Both the position numbers and the translations under genes were made by a program. The notes under the pieces were generated by a model. That model did not search any database and was not told where the DNA came from. It saw nothing but the letters and a program-made list of their open reading frames with translations. Below, one piece after another: positions 33,169-40,213 of a stretch of 44,980 nucleotides of DNA; the first letter of the stretch is position 1, and each line of letters opens with the position of its first letter. Location of the stretch: contig SEFZ01000033.1 of NCBI GenBank assembly GCA_004173185.1, positions 1-44,980 of the forward strand, read 5' to 3'. Origin of the DNA: Sphingomonadales bacterium (lineage in GTDB: Bacteria > Pseudomonadota > Alphaproteobacteria > Sphingomonadales > Sphingomonadaceae).

Positions 33169-33957
33169 ATGGCCACCAAGGCGGCATTCATCACCGGCGG
33201 TGCATCGGGTATCGGCCAGGCAGTCGCCAAGGATCTCGCCGCGCGCGGCTGGCGCATCGGGCTGGCGGATATCAATGCCGAGGGGCTGGAGGCCACCCGC
33301 AAGATGCTCCCCGAAGGCATGGCGACGACGCATGTGATGGACGTGCGCGATCGCGGCCAATGGGAAAAGGCCCTGGCCGATTTCGCCGAAGCCAGCGACG
33401 GTCGCCTCGATTTCCTGTTCAACAATGCCGGTATCCCGATCGCGGGCCAGCTTGCCGGGATGACCGACGCCGATATCGATCGCGGGCTCGATATCAACAT
33501 CAACGGCATGATCTATGGCGCGAAGGCGGCGCATGCCCTGCTCGCCGCGACACCCGAATCGGCGATGATCCTGACCAGTTCGGCGGCGGGGATTGCGGGC
33601 AATCCCGGCATGTCGATCTATTGCGCGGGAAAGTTCGCGATGCGCGGCTTTGCCGAATCGCTCAATGCCGAATGGGCGCCCGAGGGCATCTATGTCGGAT
33701 CGCTGATGCCGAGCTTTATCGAGACGCCTCTGCTCAACCATGTCGGCCAGGACACCAATCGCAGCGTGCGCGAATCGGTGCGTGGTGCTGGCCTTGAGAT
33801 CACCCCGGTCGATGAAGTCGTGAAGACCGTCTGGGGCATCCTCGAATCGCGCAAGGCGGTCCACACCCGCGTCGGCAAGACCGCGCACCGCCTGTGGTTC
33901 ATGAGCCGGTGGTTCCCCGGCTCGCTGCGCAAAATGACGGGGAAGTCGTTCAAATAA
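33169..33957 (+). CDS. Short-chain dehydrogenase/reductase
   Basis: A 262-residue classical SDR. The cofactor motif is TGGASGIG (9-16), followed by acidic D34 at the end of beta-2, suggesting NAD(H) preference. NNAG is at 85-88 and the active site is S138 with Y151-CAG-K155. The substrate is unknown. A GGGAGAGG ribosome site precedes the ATG at 33169. The 3' end overlaps phhB on the other strand by 8 bases. Confidence 0.93.
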   Translation: MATKAAFITGGASGIGQAVAKDLAARGWRIGLADINAEGLEATRKMLPEGMATTHVMDVRDRGQWEKALADFAEASDGRLDFLFNNAGIPIAGQLAGMTDADIDRGLDININGMIYGAKAAHALLAATPESAMILTSSAAGIAGNPGMSIYCAGKFAMRGFAESLNAEWAPEGIYVGSLMPSFIETPLLNHVGQDTNRSVRESVRGAGLEITPVDEVVKTVWGILESRKAVHTRVGKTAHRLWFMSRWFPGSLRKMTGKSFK

Positions 33958-34237
33958 GCGCGTCGATCGCCGTCGCCATCTGGATGTCACGGATCGACAG
34001 CCCATCGGCGTCGTGCGTGGTCAGCACCACATCCACCCGGTTCCATACGTTCGACCATTCGGGATGATGATCGGCCTTTTCGGCGATCAGTGCGACGCGC
34101 GTCATAAAGCCGAACGCCTGGTTGAAATCCTTGAAGGTGAAGCGCCGCGTGATCGCGTCACGCTCGGCGTCGTGCGTCCACTCGGGCAAAGCCGCCAGGG
34201 ATTCGTCGCGCAATCCGTCGGTAAGCCGCGTCACCAT
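33950..34237 (-). CDS. phhB: Pterin-4-alpha-carbinolamine dehydratase
   Basis: Dehydrates 4a-hydroxytetrahydrobiopterin to regenerate the cofactor for aromatic amino acid hydroxylases. The 95-residue size and the signature EKADHHPEWSNVWNRV (H57, H58, P59, W65), then H75 and D84, are diagnostic. GGAG lies upstream of the ATG at 34237. Phenylalanine hydroxylase is not in the window, so whether it works with PhhA or as a stand-alone cofactor-maintenance enzyme is open. Confidence 0.94.
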   Translation of the reverse strand: MVTRLTDGLRDESLAALPEWTHDAERDAITRRFTFKDFNQAFGFMTRVALIAEKADHHPEWSNVWNRVDVVLTTHDADGLSIRDIQMATAIDALI

Positions 34238-34274
34238 GTCACCGTCTCCTTGCGATAGCTTGGCCCAACCGCCT

Positions 34275-34679
34275 ATGCCCGCGAACATGACCCGGCAAGC
34301 CCCAGACGCAGCGATGATGGAAGCAATGGCCCGCGAAGCCCTTGCACGCATCCCCGAGCCCTTTGCGAATCACCTCGCCGACGTGGTGCTGCTCGTCGAG
34401 GAATTCGCCGATGACGAGACGCTGGATGCGCTGGGCATCGACGATCCGTTTGGCTTGACCGGCCTCTATCATGGCCGCCCGATCGGCGAGAAATCCTCGT
34501 TCGAGAGCGGCGCGCTGCCCGATCGCATTCATTTGTATCGCCAGCCTCTGCTCGCCGAATGGTGCGAGACGGGCGTCGATCTTGGTGACCTGATCACGCA
34601 TGTCGTGGTGCATGAGGTCGGGCACCATTTCGGCCTGAGCGACGACGATATGCACGCGCTGGAGGATAGCGCCGGGTGA
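34275..34679 (+). CDS. Small zincin-type metallopeptidase family protein
   Basis: A 134-residue minizincin-type protein (metallopeptidase family formerly DUF1025). The metal-site helix is H113-E-V-G-H117-H-FG, followed by LSDDDMHALE, where a downstream Asp is the probable third ligand. A conserved RIHLYRQPLLAEW segment precedes it. Substrate and role are unknown. The start is uncertain between 34275 and 34287; neither has a clear ribosome site, and the divergent phhB start is only 37 bases away. The stop overlaps the ccmA GTG start (GTGA), coupling it to cytochrome c maturation genes. Confidence 0.87.
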   Translation: MPANMTRQAPDAAMMEAMAREALARIPEPFANHLADVVLLVEEFADDETLDALGIDDPFGLTGLYHGRPIGEKSSFESGALPDRIHLYRQPLLAEWCETGVDLGDLITHVVVHEVGHHFGLSDDDMHALEDSAG

Positions 34680-35242
34680 GCGGTCTTGCCTTCCGGGACG
34701 TGGCGTGTGCGAGGGGCGGAAGGCTGCTGTTCGAAGGGCTGAGCTTTGCGCTGGCGGCGGGGCAGGCGGCTTTGGTCGTTGGCCCGAACGGTGCGGGCAA
34801 ATCGAGCCTGATCCGCGTCGCCGCAGGATTGCTCGCCCCCGAATCGGGAAGCGTAGAAGGCGAGGGCGCGCGTGCCTTGCTCACCGAAGCCGCGGCGCTC
34901 GATCCTGAACTGAGCCTCGCTATGGCGCTGGGTTTCTGGGCACGAATCGACGGTCGCGCGGATGCAGTGCCCGGGGCGCTGGAAGCGGTTGGCCTCGCCG
35001 ATCTGGGGCAGGTTCCGGTGCGGCTGCTCTCCACCGGCCAGCGCCGCCGCGCTGCGCTGGCGCGGGTGGTGGCGAGCGGTGCGCCGATATGGCTACTCGA
35101 TGAGCCCGCCAATGGGCTGGACGACGCATCGGTGCGCACCCTCGAAGCGCTGATCGCGGCGCACCGTGCGGGCGGTGGCATCGCTCTGGTTGCGACGCAT
35201 CTCCCGATCGCGCTGCCTGATGCGCAGGAGATCCGGTTGTGA
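34676..35242 (+). CDS. ccmA: Heme exporter ATP-binding protein CcmA
   Basis: The ATPase of the CcmABCD complex, which releases holo-CcmE during cytochrome c maturation. The 188 residues are short and CcmA-like: Walker A GPNGAGKSS (36-44), signature LSTGQ (118-122) instead of LSGGQ, and Walker B WLLDEP (139-144). The GTG start overlaps the metallopeptidase stop. A palindromic repeat (35258-35313) fills most of the 79-base gap before ccmB, an unusual gap for subunits of one complex. Confidence 0.93.
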   Translation: MSGLAFRDVACARGGRLLFEGLSFALAAGQAALVVGPNGAGKSSLIRVAAGLLAPESGSVEGEGARALLTEAAALDPELSLAMALGFWARIDGRADAVPGALEAVGLADLGQVPVRLLSTGQRRRAALARVVASGAPIWLLDEPANGLDDASVRTLEALIAAHRAGGGIALVATHLPIALPDAQEIRL

Positions 35243-35257
35243 GGTCAGCCCCACATA

Positions 35258-35313
35258 CCGCTCGCCCTGAGCCTGTCGAAGGGCTGGTGCTTCGACGGGC
35301 TCAGCATGAGCGG
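35258..35313. repeat. Sphingomonad intergenic palindrome, copy 1
   Basis: Two 24-base arms (35258-35281 and 35290-35313) form an imperfect hairpin with CTGTCGAAG/CTTCGACGG near the loop and CCGCTC/GAGCGG at the ends. The same element, with TTGTCGAAG, occurs at 37702. It sits between ccmA and ccmB. Confidence 0.85.
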
Positions 35314-35321
35314 GGCGCGCG

Positions 35322-35960
35322 ATGAGTCCGCTCGCCGCAATCGCCTGGCGCGAAGTGCGCCGCGCCTGGAGCAGCGGTGGGCTGGTGCTGCCCGTGGCTT
35401 TCTTCCTGCTCGTCTCGATTCTCTTCCCTTTCGCGATCGGTCCCGACGGCAAGCTCCTCGCCCGCGTCGGTGCAGGCGTGATCTGGAGCGCGGCGTTGCT
35501 CGCGGCATTGCTGCCCGTCGAGCGCCTGATCGCCCCCGATGCCGAGAGCGGCGTACTCGATCAGTTTGCCGCGCGCGGATTGCCCGATGCCGCAGTGGCG
35601 GCGGCCAAGATGGTCGGCCATTGGCTCGGCTTTGCGCCTGCCTTGCTGGCGGCCACCGTACTCGCGGCCGCGCTGCTCCGCCTGCCCGGCGAAGCGCTCC
35701 CCCCGATATTGATCGCACTCGCCATCGGCACGCCGGGTTTGGCCGCACTCGGCATTGCGACCGCTGGCCTTGTCGCAGGGCTGCGCGGCGCAGGCGCACT
35801 GGCGGGGCTGGTGATGCTCCCCTTTGCCGTCCCGCTGTTGATCTTCGGCGCCACCGCCGATCAGCCCGGTGCGCTCAAGCTCTTGGGTGCATTCAGCCTG
35901 TTGCTGGTCGCGGGCTGCCCCTTCGTCGCAGGCGCAGCGATGCGGATGGGGCGGAGCTAG
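35322..35960 (+). CDS. ccmB: Heme exporter permease CcmB
   Basis: The membrane subunit partnering CcmA. The 212 residues have about six hydrophobic segments and the CcmB N-terminus with a basic amphipathic stretch (AIAWREVRRAWSSGG) and FPFAIGPDGKLLARVGAGVIW. The sequence ends VAGAAMRMGRS. The last 37 bases reappear at 36481 after the unknown gene. Downstream, ccmC is absent and an inserted gene begins 4 bases after the stop, so the local ccm operon is interrupted. Confidence 0.93.
   Translation: MSPLAAIAWREVRRAWSSGGLVLPVAFFLLVSILFPFAIGPDGKLLARVGAGVIWSAALLAALLPVERLIAPDAESGVLDQFAARGLPDAAVAAAKMVGHWLGFAPALLAATVLAAALLRLPGEALPPILIALAIGTPGLAALGIATAGLVAGLRGAGALAGLVMLPFAVPLLIFGATADQPGALKLLGAFSLLLVAGCPFVAGAAMRMGRS
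35924..35960 (+). repeat. ccmB 3'-end direct repeat, copy A
   Basis: The last 37 bases of ccmB, encoding VAGAAMRMGRS plus TAG. Copy B at 36481 is 34/37 identical; the three differences (at 35930, 35936 and 35960) are all third codon positions and silent. The pair brackets the low-GC gene at 35965-36453. Confidence 0.9.
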
Positions 35961-35964
35961 AAAG

Positions 35965-36453
35965 ATGCACATCATCAATCGGGATAACTATGGCGAAGCA
36001 AACGAGGCCATCCGAGATATTCTGATGATGTATGTGGATTTAGCGAGCGCGACCGAAGGGTTTGGGCACGCAGCCGCTGTTCATATCCGCTTCGATCCGC
36101 TGCACTATGTTGACGCTGATGCGGCTGCGGACGGCTATCATTATGTTGATCTTGAACTGCTTAGGTCGGGCTCCGCCATCGCAATATTGTGCGCCTTTTA
36201 CGACCTGTGGTGCGAAGAGCAGAGTCTCGACGGTCACCCGAACACATTGCGATATCAGGAGGCACTTGAGAGGGGGCGGCTATCCGGCTTCCCAGACGTC
36301 GAGGCGATCATTCGGGAGGCAATCAAACGCAATGACATGCCGGTGGAAGATCCGTGGCTCGATGCAGCCGTTCTTCCGATCTATCGGAACTATGTGCTCG
36401 CTTTCTTCAATAAGCTGAGCGTGTCGGATCGCGGGACTACCGAAGCGTCCTGA
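35965..36453 (+). CDS. Inserted gene of unknown function behind ccmB
   Basis: A 162-residue, acidic, soluble-looking protein with no recognisable domain. Segments include EAIRDILMMYVDLASATEGFG, HIRFDPLHYVDADAAADGYH, a WCEEQ motif and many Asp/Glu, but no signal or membrane helix. Hand-counted GC is about 54%, clearly below the flanking genes. Its ribosome site GGAG (35953-35956) lies inside the ccmB stop region, so its expression depends on the ccmB end. It sits between the two ccmB 3'-end repeats. It could be an immunity- or defence-related cargo gene, as small acidic proteins often are, but nothing in the sequence proves this. Confidence 0.72.
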   Translation: MHIINRDNYGEANEAIRDILMMYVDLASATEGFGHAAAVHIRFDPLHYVDADAAADGYHYVDLELLRSGSAIAILCAFYDLWCEEQSLDGHPNTLRYQEALERGRLSGFPDVEAIIREAIKRNDMPVEDPWLDAAVLPIYRNYVLAFFNKLSVSDRGTTEAS

Positions 36454-36480
36454 CATTCCGCTACGCAACAAGCCGCGATC

Positions 36481-36517
36481 CGTCGCGGGCGCGGCGATGC
36501 GGATGGGGCGGAGCTAA
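36481..36517 (+). repeat. ccmB 3'-end direct repeat, copy B
   Basis: Repeats the ccmB end and still encodes VAGAAMRMGRS plus TAA in one frame. Sequence upstream of 36481 does not match ccmB. The differences are silent, which suggests descent from a second ccmB allele rather than a simple target-site duplication. Confidence 0.9.
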
Positions 36518-36518
36518 G

Positions 36519-36821
36519 CTAGGCTTCCGGCGGCAACTCATCGCCATAGACGACGATCGCCGATCCTTCCGCCAGCGCCGATTCGGCGGCGGTCTGGAGC
36601 AATGGGTCGGGCTGGGGCTGGGTCGGTGGCACCAGCATGCCTTTCTCCAGCCGAACCAGCATCCAGCCGGTGCCGATCGCAATGCCCGCCGCCTTGGCCT
36701 GTGCGGATTCGAAATCCGGCGCGGTCACGTAGATCAGCATTGCGTGGCGGCCGCCCGCGCGGCGTCCTTCCACTGCATCGGCCACTGCCGTCGCGAAGAA
36801 GGCGAAGAGGCCGCCGCTCAC
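36519..36821 (-). CDS. Small hypothetical protein coupled to an RNA methyltransferase
   Basis: A 100-residue protein starting at a GTG that overlaps the methyltransferase stop (GTGA). The middle, MLIYVTAPDFESAQAKAAGIAIGTG, looks like a mixed alpha/beta fold, followed by MLVRLEKGMLVPPTQPQPDPLL and AIVVYGDELPPEA. The first part faintly recalls CutA1, but the rest does not fit. An internal ATG (MLIYV, residue 28) is an alternative start. Its stop lies two bases from copy B of the ccmB repeat. Function unknown. Confidence 0.68.
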   Translation of the reverse strand: MSGGLFAFFATAVADAVEGRRAGGRHAMLIYVTAPDFESAQAKAAGIAIGTGWMLVRLEKGMLVPPTQPQPDPLLQTAAESALAEGSAIVVYGDELPPEA

Positions 36822-37687
36822 CGGCTCCACCGCGCAAAGATCGCGGTCGGCAATTCCAGCCCGCGCGCTTCTTCGCGCACGGTCAGCTCGCCCGCTTCCA
36901 CCGTTCCGCCCAGATCGGCGAAATGCTGACGGACCAGTTCGCCGATCGCCAGCGCAGACATGCGCACGGCGTAAACGGTGAGGAACAGGAAGCGCGACTT
37001 GTCGTCGAGCAACGCGCGGCAATCCCGGATCAGATCGGGCAGGCTTTCTTCGAGCTTCCACACTTCGCCATTCGGGCCGCGGCCCCATTTGGGCGGATCG
37101 AGGATGATGCCGTCATAGCGCTTGCCGCGCCGCACTTCGCGCGCGGTGAACTTGCCCGCATCATCGATCATCCAGCGCACGGGCAGATCGGTCATGCCCG
37201 ATAGCTCGGCATTGGCCTTGCCCTCGGCGACCGACTTCTTCGAGGCATCGACATGCGTCATCCGCGCGCCCTTGGCGGCCATCGCCAGCGTGCCGACGCC
37301 GGTATAGCCGAACAGGTTCATCACCTCCGGCGCGTCGAGATCCCTGGTCTGCTCGCGCATCCAGCTCCACACCGGCGCCATGTCGGGGAAGAAGCCAAGA
37401 TGGCGGAAGGGGGTGGTCTGCGCGGTGAAGGTGACTTCGTTCCAGTGCAGCGGCCAGCCTTCGCGCGGCGTCGGCTTGGTATAATGCCAGCGGCCGCCGC
37501 CTTCATCGTCGGGCGCGGGCAGGAACTCGCCATGCGCGTCCCAGTCTTCGGACGCGGGCGCCCACATTGCCTGTGGTTCGGGGCGGATGAAGCGGTAATC
37601 GCCATAGCGTTCGAGCTTGCGGCCATGGCCGCTGTCGATCAGCCCGTAATCGGCCCAGGGCTCGCCGGTGAGGGTAATAAGTCGCAT
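36818..37687 (-). CDS. Class I SAM-dependent RNA methyltransferase (RlmI/RlmK-like core)
   Basis: A 289-residue methyltransferase. SAM-binding NLFGYTGVGTLAMAAKG (124-140) and catalytic DPPKWGRGP (197-205) resemble the RlmI/RsmB-type family that methylates 23S rRNA, but the N-terminal PUA domain of RlmI is replaced by a distinct region (1-100) rich in Trp. Rossmann-loop acidic D147 binds the ribose. The substrate is inferred, not proven. The ATG at 37687 is preferred over a TTG two codons earlier. It is followed by the GTGA-coupled small gene. Confidence 0.87.
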   Translation of the reverse strand: MRLITLTGEPWADYGLIDSGHGRKLERYGDYRFIRPEPQAMWAPASEDWDAHGEFLPAPDDEGGGRWHYTKPTPREGWPLHWNEVTFTAQTTPFRHLGFFPDMAPVWSWMREQTRDLDAPEVMNLFGYTGVGTLAMAAKGARMTHVDASKKSVAEGKANAELSGMTDLPVRWMIDDAGKFTAREVRRGKRYDGIILDPPKWGRGPNGEVWKLEESLPDLIRDCRALLDDKSRFLFLTVYAVRMSALAIGELVRQHFADLGGTVEAGELTVREEARGLELPTAIFARWSR

Positions 37688-37701
37688 CGGCAATCCTCTA
37701 A

Positions 37702-37754
37702 CCGCTCACCCTGAGCTTGTCGAAGGGGCGCTTCGACAAGCTCGGGGTGCGCGG
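37702..37754. repeat. Sphingomonad intergenic palindrome, copy 2
   Basis: A hairpin with 24-base arms (37702-37725 and 37731-37754): CTTGTCGAAG/CTTCGACAAG near a five-base loop, with two mismatches in the distal arm. Same family as 35258. It lies between thrC and the methyltransferase gene, right after the thrC stop on the minus strand. Confidence 0.88.
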
Positions 37755-37758
37755 GAGA

Positions 37759-39150
37759 TCAGGACTTCGGCGTCGCCCGTTCGGCGATGTAAGCGCTGAC
37801 CGCCTCGAACGTCGCGGGTAGCACGTCATAGCGCTCCTGCCGCTCGAACAGGTCTCCCGCGCGCGAAGGCACATGGGGGCGGATGCCGGTTGCGCGCTCA
37901 ACCGCGTCGGCGAACTTGGCCGGGTGCGCGGTTGCCAGCGTCGCGATGGGCACATCGGCGGGCAGATCGGCGCGGCGGGCAGCCGCAAGGCCGATGGCGG
38001 TATGCGGGTCGATCACCTGACCTGCCTCCGATGAAGCCCAGAGCATCGCTTCGTTCATCTCGCCCGGCTCGATCCGGTCGCTGGCGAAAAGCGAAGCTGC
38101 GCCGTCGAGTTGCGCATTGGTCAGCCGCATCGCCTTGGACGCTTCGAACCCGGCCATCTGATCGGCGACGCTGCCCCCGGCGAGATCGAACAACAGCCGC
38201 TCGAAATTCGAGCTGACCTGGATGTCCATGCTGGGCGCGGCGGTGGGCGTAACCGTCCCCGCCGAATAATCGCCGGTCGAAAGCGCGCGGTGGAGGATGT
38301 CGTTGACGTTGGTCGCGACGATCAGCTTCGCGATCGGCAGCCCCATTCTGGAGGCGACATAGCCCGCGAACACATCGCCGAAATTGCCCGTCGGCACCGC
38401 GAATGCGATTGGCTTTTCCGGCGCGCCGAGCCGCACGGCGGCGTAGAAATAATAGACGACCTGCGCCATCAGTCGCGCCCAGTTGATCGAATTGACCGCC
38501 GTCACCTGAAAACGTCCGGCAAAGTCCGAATCGTTGAACATCGCCTTCACCAGCGCCTGCGCATCGTCGAAGCTGCCTTCGATCGCGATGTTGTAGACGT
38601 TGGGAGCGAGCACCGTGGTCATCTGGCGGCGCTGCACGTCGGAGACGCGGCCCTTGGGGTGGAGCATGAAGATGTCGATGCCGGTGCGTCCCGCAACCGC
38701 GTCGATCGCTGCGCTGCCGGTATCGCCCGAAGTCGCGCCGACGATGGTCAAATGATCGCCGGTGCCGATCAGGAATTTCTCGAACAGCAGCCCGAGCAAT
38801 TGCAGCGCCACGTCCTTGAACGCCAGCGTCGGCCCGTGGAACAGTTCGAGCAGGAAGTGCTGGTGATCGAGCTGCACCAGCGGCGTCACTGCCGCATGGC
38901 TGAACCGGCCATAGGCCTGGGTGCAGAGCGCGCGCAGTTCGGTTTCGCTCAGGTCGCCCTCGACGAACGGCAGCATCACGCGCACCGCGGTTTCGACATA
39001 GGAAAGGCCCTTCAGCCCGTCGATCTGCTCCGGCGTAAAGCTCGGCCAGCTTTCGGGCACATAGAGCCCGCCATCGCTGGCGAGGCCAGCCAGGGTAACG
39101 TCGCGAAAGCCAAGATTGGGCGCAGTGCCCCGGGTGCTGTGATAGCGCAT
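37759..39150 (-). CDS. thrC: Threonine synthase
   Basis: Converts O-phosphohomoserine to threonine with PLP. The 463 residues are the class without a SAM-regulatory domain, as in E. coli and other proteobacteria. The PLP Lys is K112 in HGPTLAFKDVALQ, and ATSGDTGSAAIDAV binds the phosphate. The N-terminus MRYHSTRG is typical. It sits between the cytochrome oxidase assembly genes and the RNA methyltransferase, an order I recall from other sphingomonads. Confidence 0.96.
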   Translation of the reverse strand: MRYHSTRGTAPNLGFRDVTLAGLASDGGLYVPESWPSFTPEQIDGLKGLSYVETAVRVMLPFVEGDLSETELRALCTQAYGRFSHAAVTPLVQLDHQHFLLELFHGPTLAFKDVALQLLGLLFEKFLIGTGDHLTIVGATSGDTGSAAIDAVAGRTGIDIFMLHPKGRVSDVQRRQMTTVLAPNVYNIAIEGSFDDAQALVKAMFNDSDFAGRFQVTAVNSINWARLMAQVVYYFYAAVRLGAPEKPIAFAVPTGNFGDVFAGYVASRMGLPIAKLIVATNVNDILHRALSTGDYSAGTVTPTAAPSMDIQVSSNFERLLFDLAGGSVADQMAGFEASKAMRLTNAQLDGAASLFASDRIEPGEMNEAMLWASSEAGQVIDPHTAIGLAAARRADLPADVPIATLATAHPAKFADAVERATGIRPHVPSRAGDLFERQERYDVLPATFEAVSAYIAERATPKS

Positions 39151-39197
39151 CGCGCGGGGTTAGCGGGCGAAGCGGTGAGGGGCAAGAAAGCCGAACT

Positions 39198-39812
39198 TTA
39201 GGCGGCCTTCTTCTCCCGCCACATCAGCGCCAGCACATAGATCACGCCCGCGACCAGCGCGAACAGGAACCACTGCACGCCATAGGCCAGATGGTTGTTC
39301 GGCACGCTTGAGATGTCCGGCGTACTGTTGGCGGTCAGCCCGGGCGAGGGGGTGTCGGCGATCAGCATCAGCCGCTTGGGCGTCTTGTCAAACAAGGTCG
39401 CCAGCATCGAGCGGCTATCGGGCGCATGGCTGATCCGTCCGCTGACTTCGCCGCCTTTCCATACCGGCTTGGCCATGGGGTCGCGCGTGGTGCCGAGCTG
39501 GACCATCATCCCCGGCCCCTCAAGCCCGCCGGTGCGGCATTCGACGATGAAGCGGAACCCGGCGCCACCTGCGCCGATCAGCTGGCTCGATACCGGCTGT
39601 ACGCAAAAGCCCGATGCCTTGCGAAACAGCAGCGTATCGTCAGGGAAACGGGGGAAGGCGATTGCGGGCTTGGCCGGATTGCCGGCGAGCTGCGCGAGCT
39701 GGGCTTCCTTTTCCGGCAGCCGCACCGCGAGCTGCCACACGCCCAGCGCGATCATGATCGCAATGGCTAGGCCCACGATGAGGGTGGCGATCAGCGGGAA
39801 GCGGGGCATCAT
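39198..39812 (-). CDS. SURF1-family cytochrome oxidase assembly protein
   Basis: A 204-residue membrane protein with an N-terminal helix (8-26), a soluble periplasmic-type domain and a C-terminal helix (about 178-196), the SURF1/Shy1 layout. SURF1 assists heme a incorporation into subunit I. GVWQLAVRLPEKEAQL and the C-terminal HLAYGVQWFLFA are typical landmarks. Of two adjacent ATGs, the first (39812) overlaps the DUF983 stop by ATGA and is preferred. It follows ctaE and DUF983, the standard order. Confidence 0.9.
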   Translation of the reverse strand: MMPRFPLIATLIVGLAIAIMIALGVWQLAVRLPEKEAQLAQLAGNPAKPAIAFPRFPDDTLLFRKASGFCVQPVSSQLIGAGGAGFRFIVECRTGGLEGPGMMVQLGTTRDPMAKPVWKGGEVSGRISHAPDSRSMLATLFDKTPKRLMLIADTPSPGLTANSTPDISSVPNNHLAYGVQWFLFALVAGVIYVLALMWREKKAA

Positions 39813-40213
39813 ATCGGGTCCTTCAGCCGGCCTTCATGGGCGCGGTTGCGAAATTCGAGTGCGAGCAACAGCCCTTTGGCGAAGCGCAGGCTCAGCACGA
39901 CCAAGCCAAAGGTCAGCGGGATCCATAACAGGGCATGGATCAATACGCCCGGCTCGAATGTAAATTCCACCCACAGCGACAAAATGACGATCAGCGCGCC
40001 GATCCCCAATGTCATGAACACCACCGGCCCGTCGCCGACATTGAACTTGGAGAATGCGAGCCCGCAGGCGCTGCATGTGTCGGCAAAGGCCGTGAAGGTC
40101 CGGAACAGCGTTTTGGCGCCGCAGCGCGGGCAGCTTCCCTTGAGCCCCGAATCAACAGGGGGAGGCAGTGCAGCACTGCCTCCCCCCGATAGTTGGTCGT
40201 CTGTGCCGGGCAC
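39809..40213 (-). CDS. DUF983-family zinc-ribbon membrane protein
   Basis: A 134-residue protein with a four-Cys zinc-ribbon (CPRC and CSAC at about 28-50) followed by two membrane segments (about 65-85 and 92-112). DUF983 proteins accompany cytochrome oxidase genes and are suspected assembly factors. The GTG at 40213 directly follows the ctaE stop. No other start gives a complete zinc ribbon. The first 20 residues include GGGSAALPPP, encoded by a perfect 29-base palindrome (40158-40186). Confidence 0.85.
   Translation of the reverse strand: MPGTDDQLSGGGSAALPPPVDSGLKGSCPRCGAKTLFRTFTAFADTCSACGLAFSKFNVGDGPVVFMTLGIGALIVILSLWVEFTFEPGVLIHALLWIPLTFGLVVLSLRFAKGLLLALEFRNRAHEGRLKDPI
40158..40186. repeat. 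Perfect 29-base palindrome at the start of the DUF983 gene
   Basis: GGGGGAGGCAGTGC (40158-40171) and its exact complement (40173-40186) flank a single A. In RNA it would be a hairpin of up to 12-13 bp, 28 bases downstream of the ctaE stop and inside the DUF983 reading frame. Confidence 0.9.

Noticed and set aside
35924..36517. Target-site duplication of a transposon
   Set aside because: 37 bases is too long for the usual transposases, the copies differ, and no transposase or terminal inverted repeats were seen.
36519..36821. Possible CutA1 (divalent ion tolerance) identity of the 100-residue protein
   Set aside because: Only the YVTAPD-like segment resembles CutA1; the remaining sequence and the CutA core motifs are absent.
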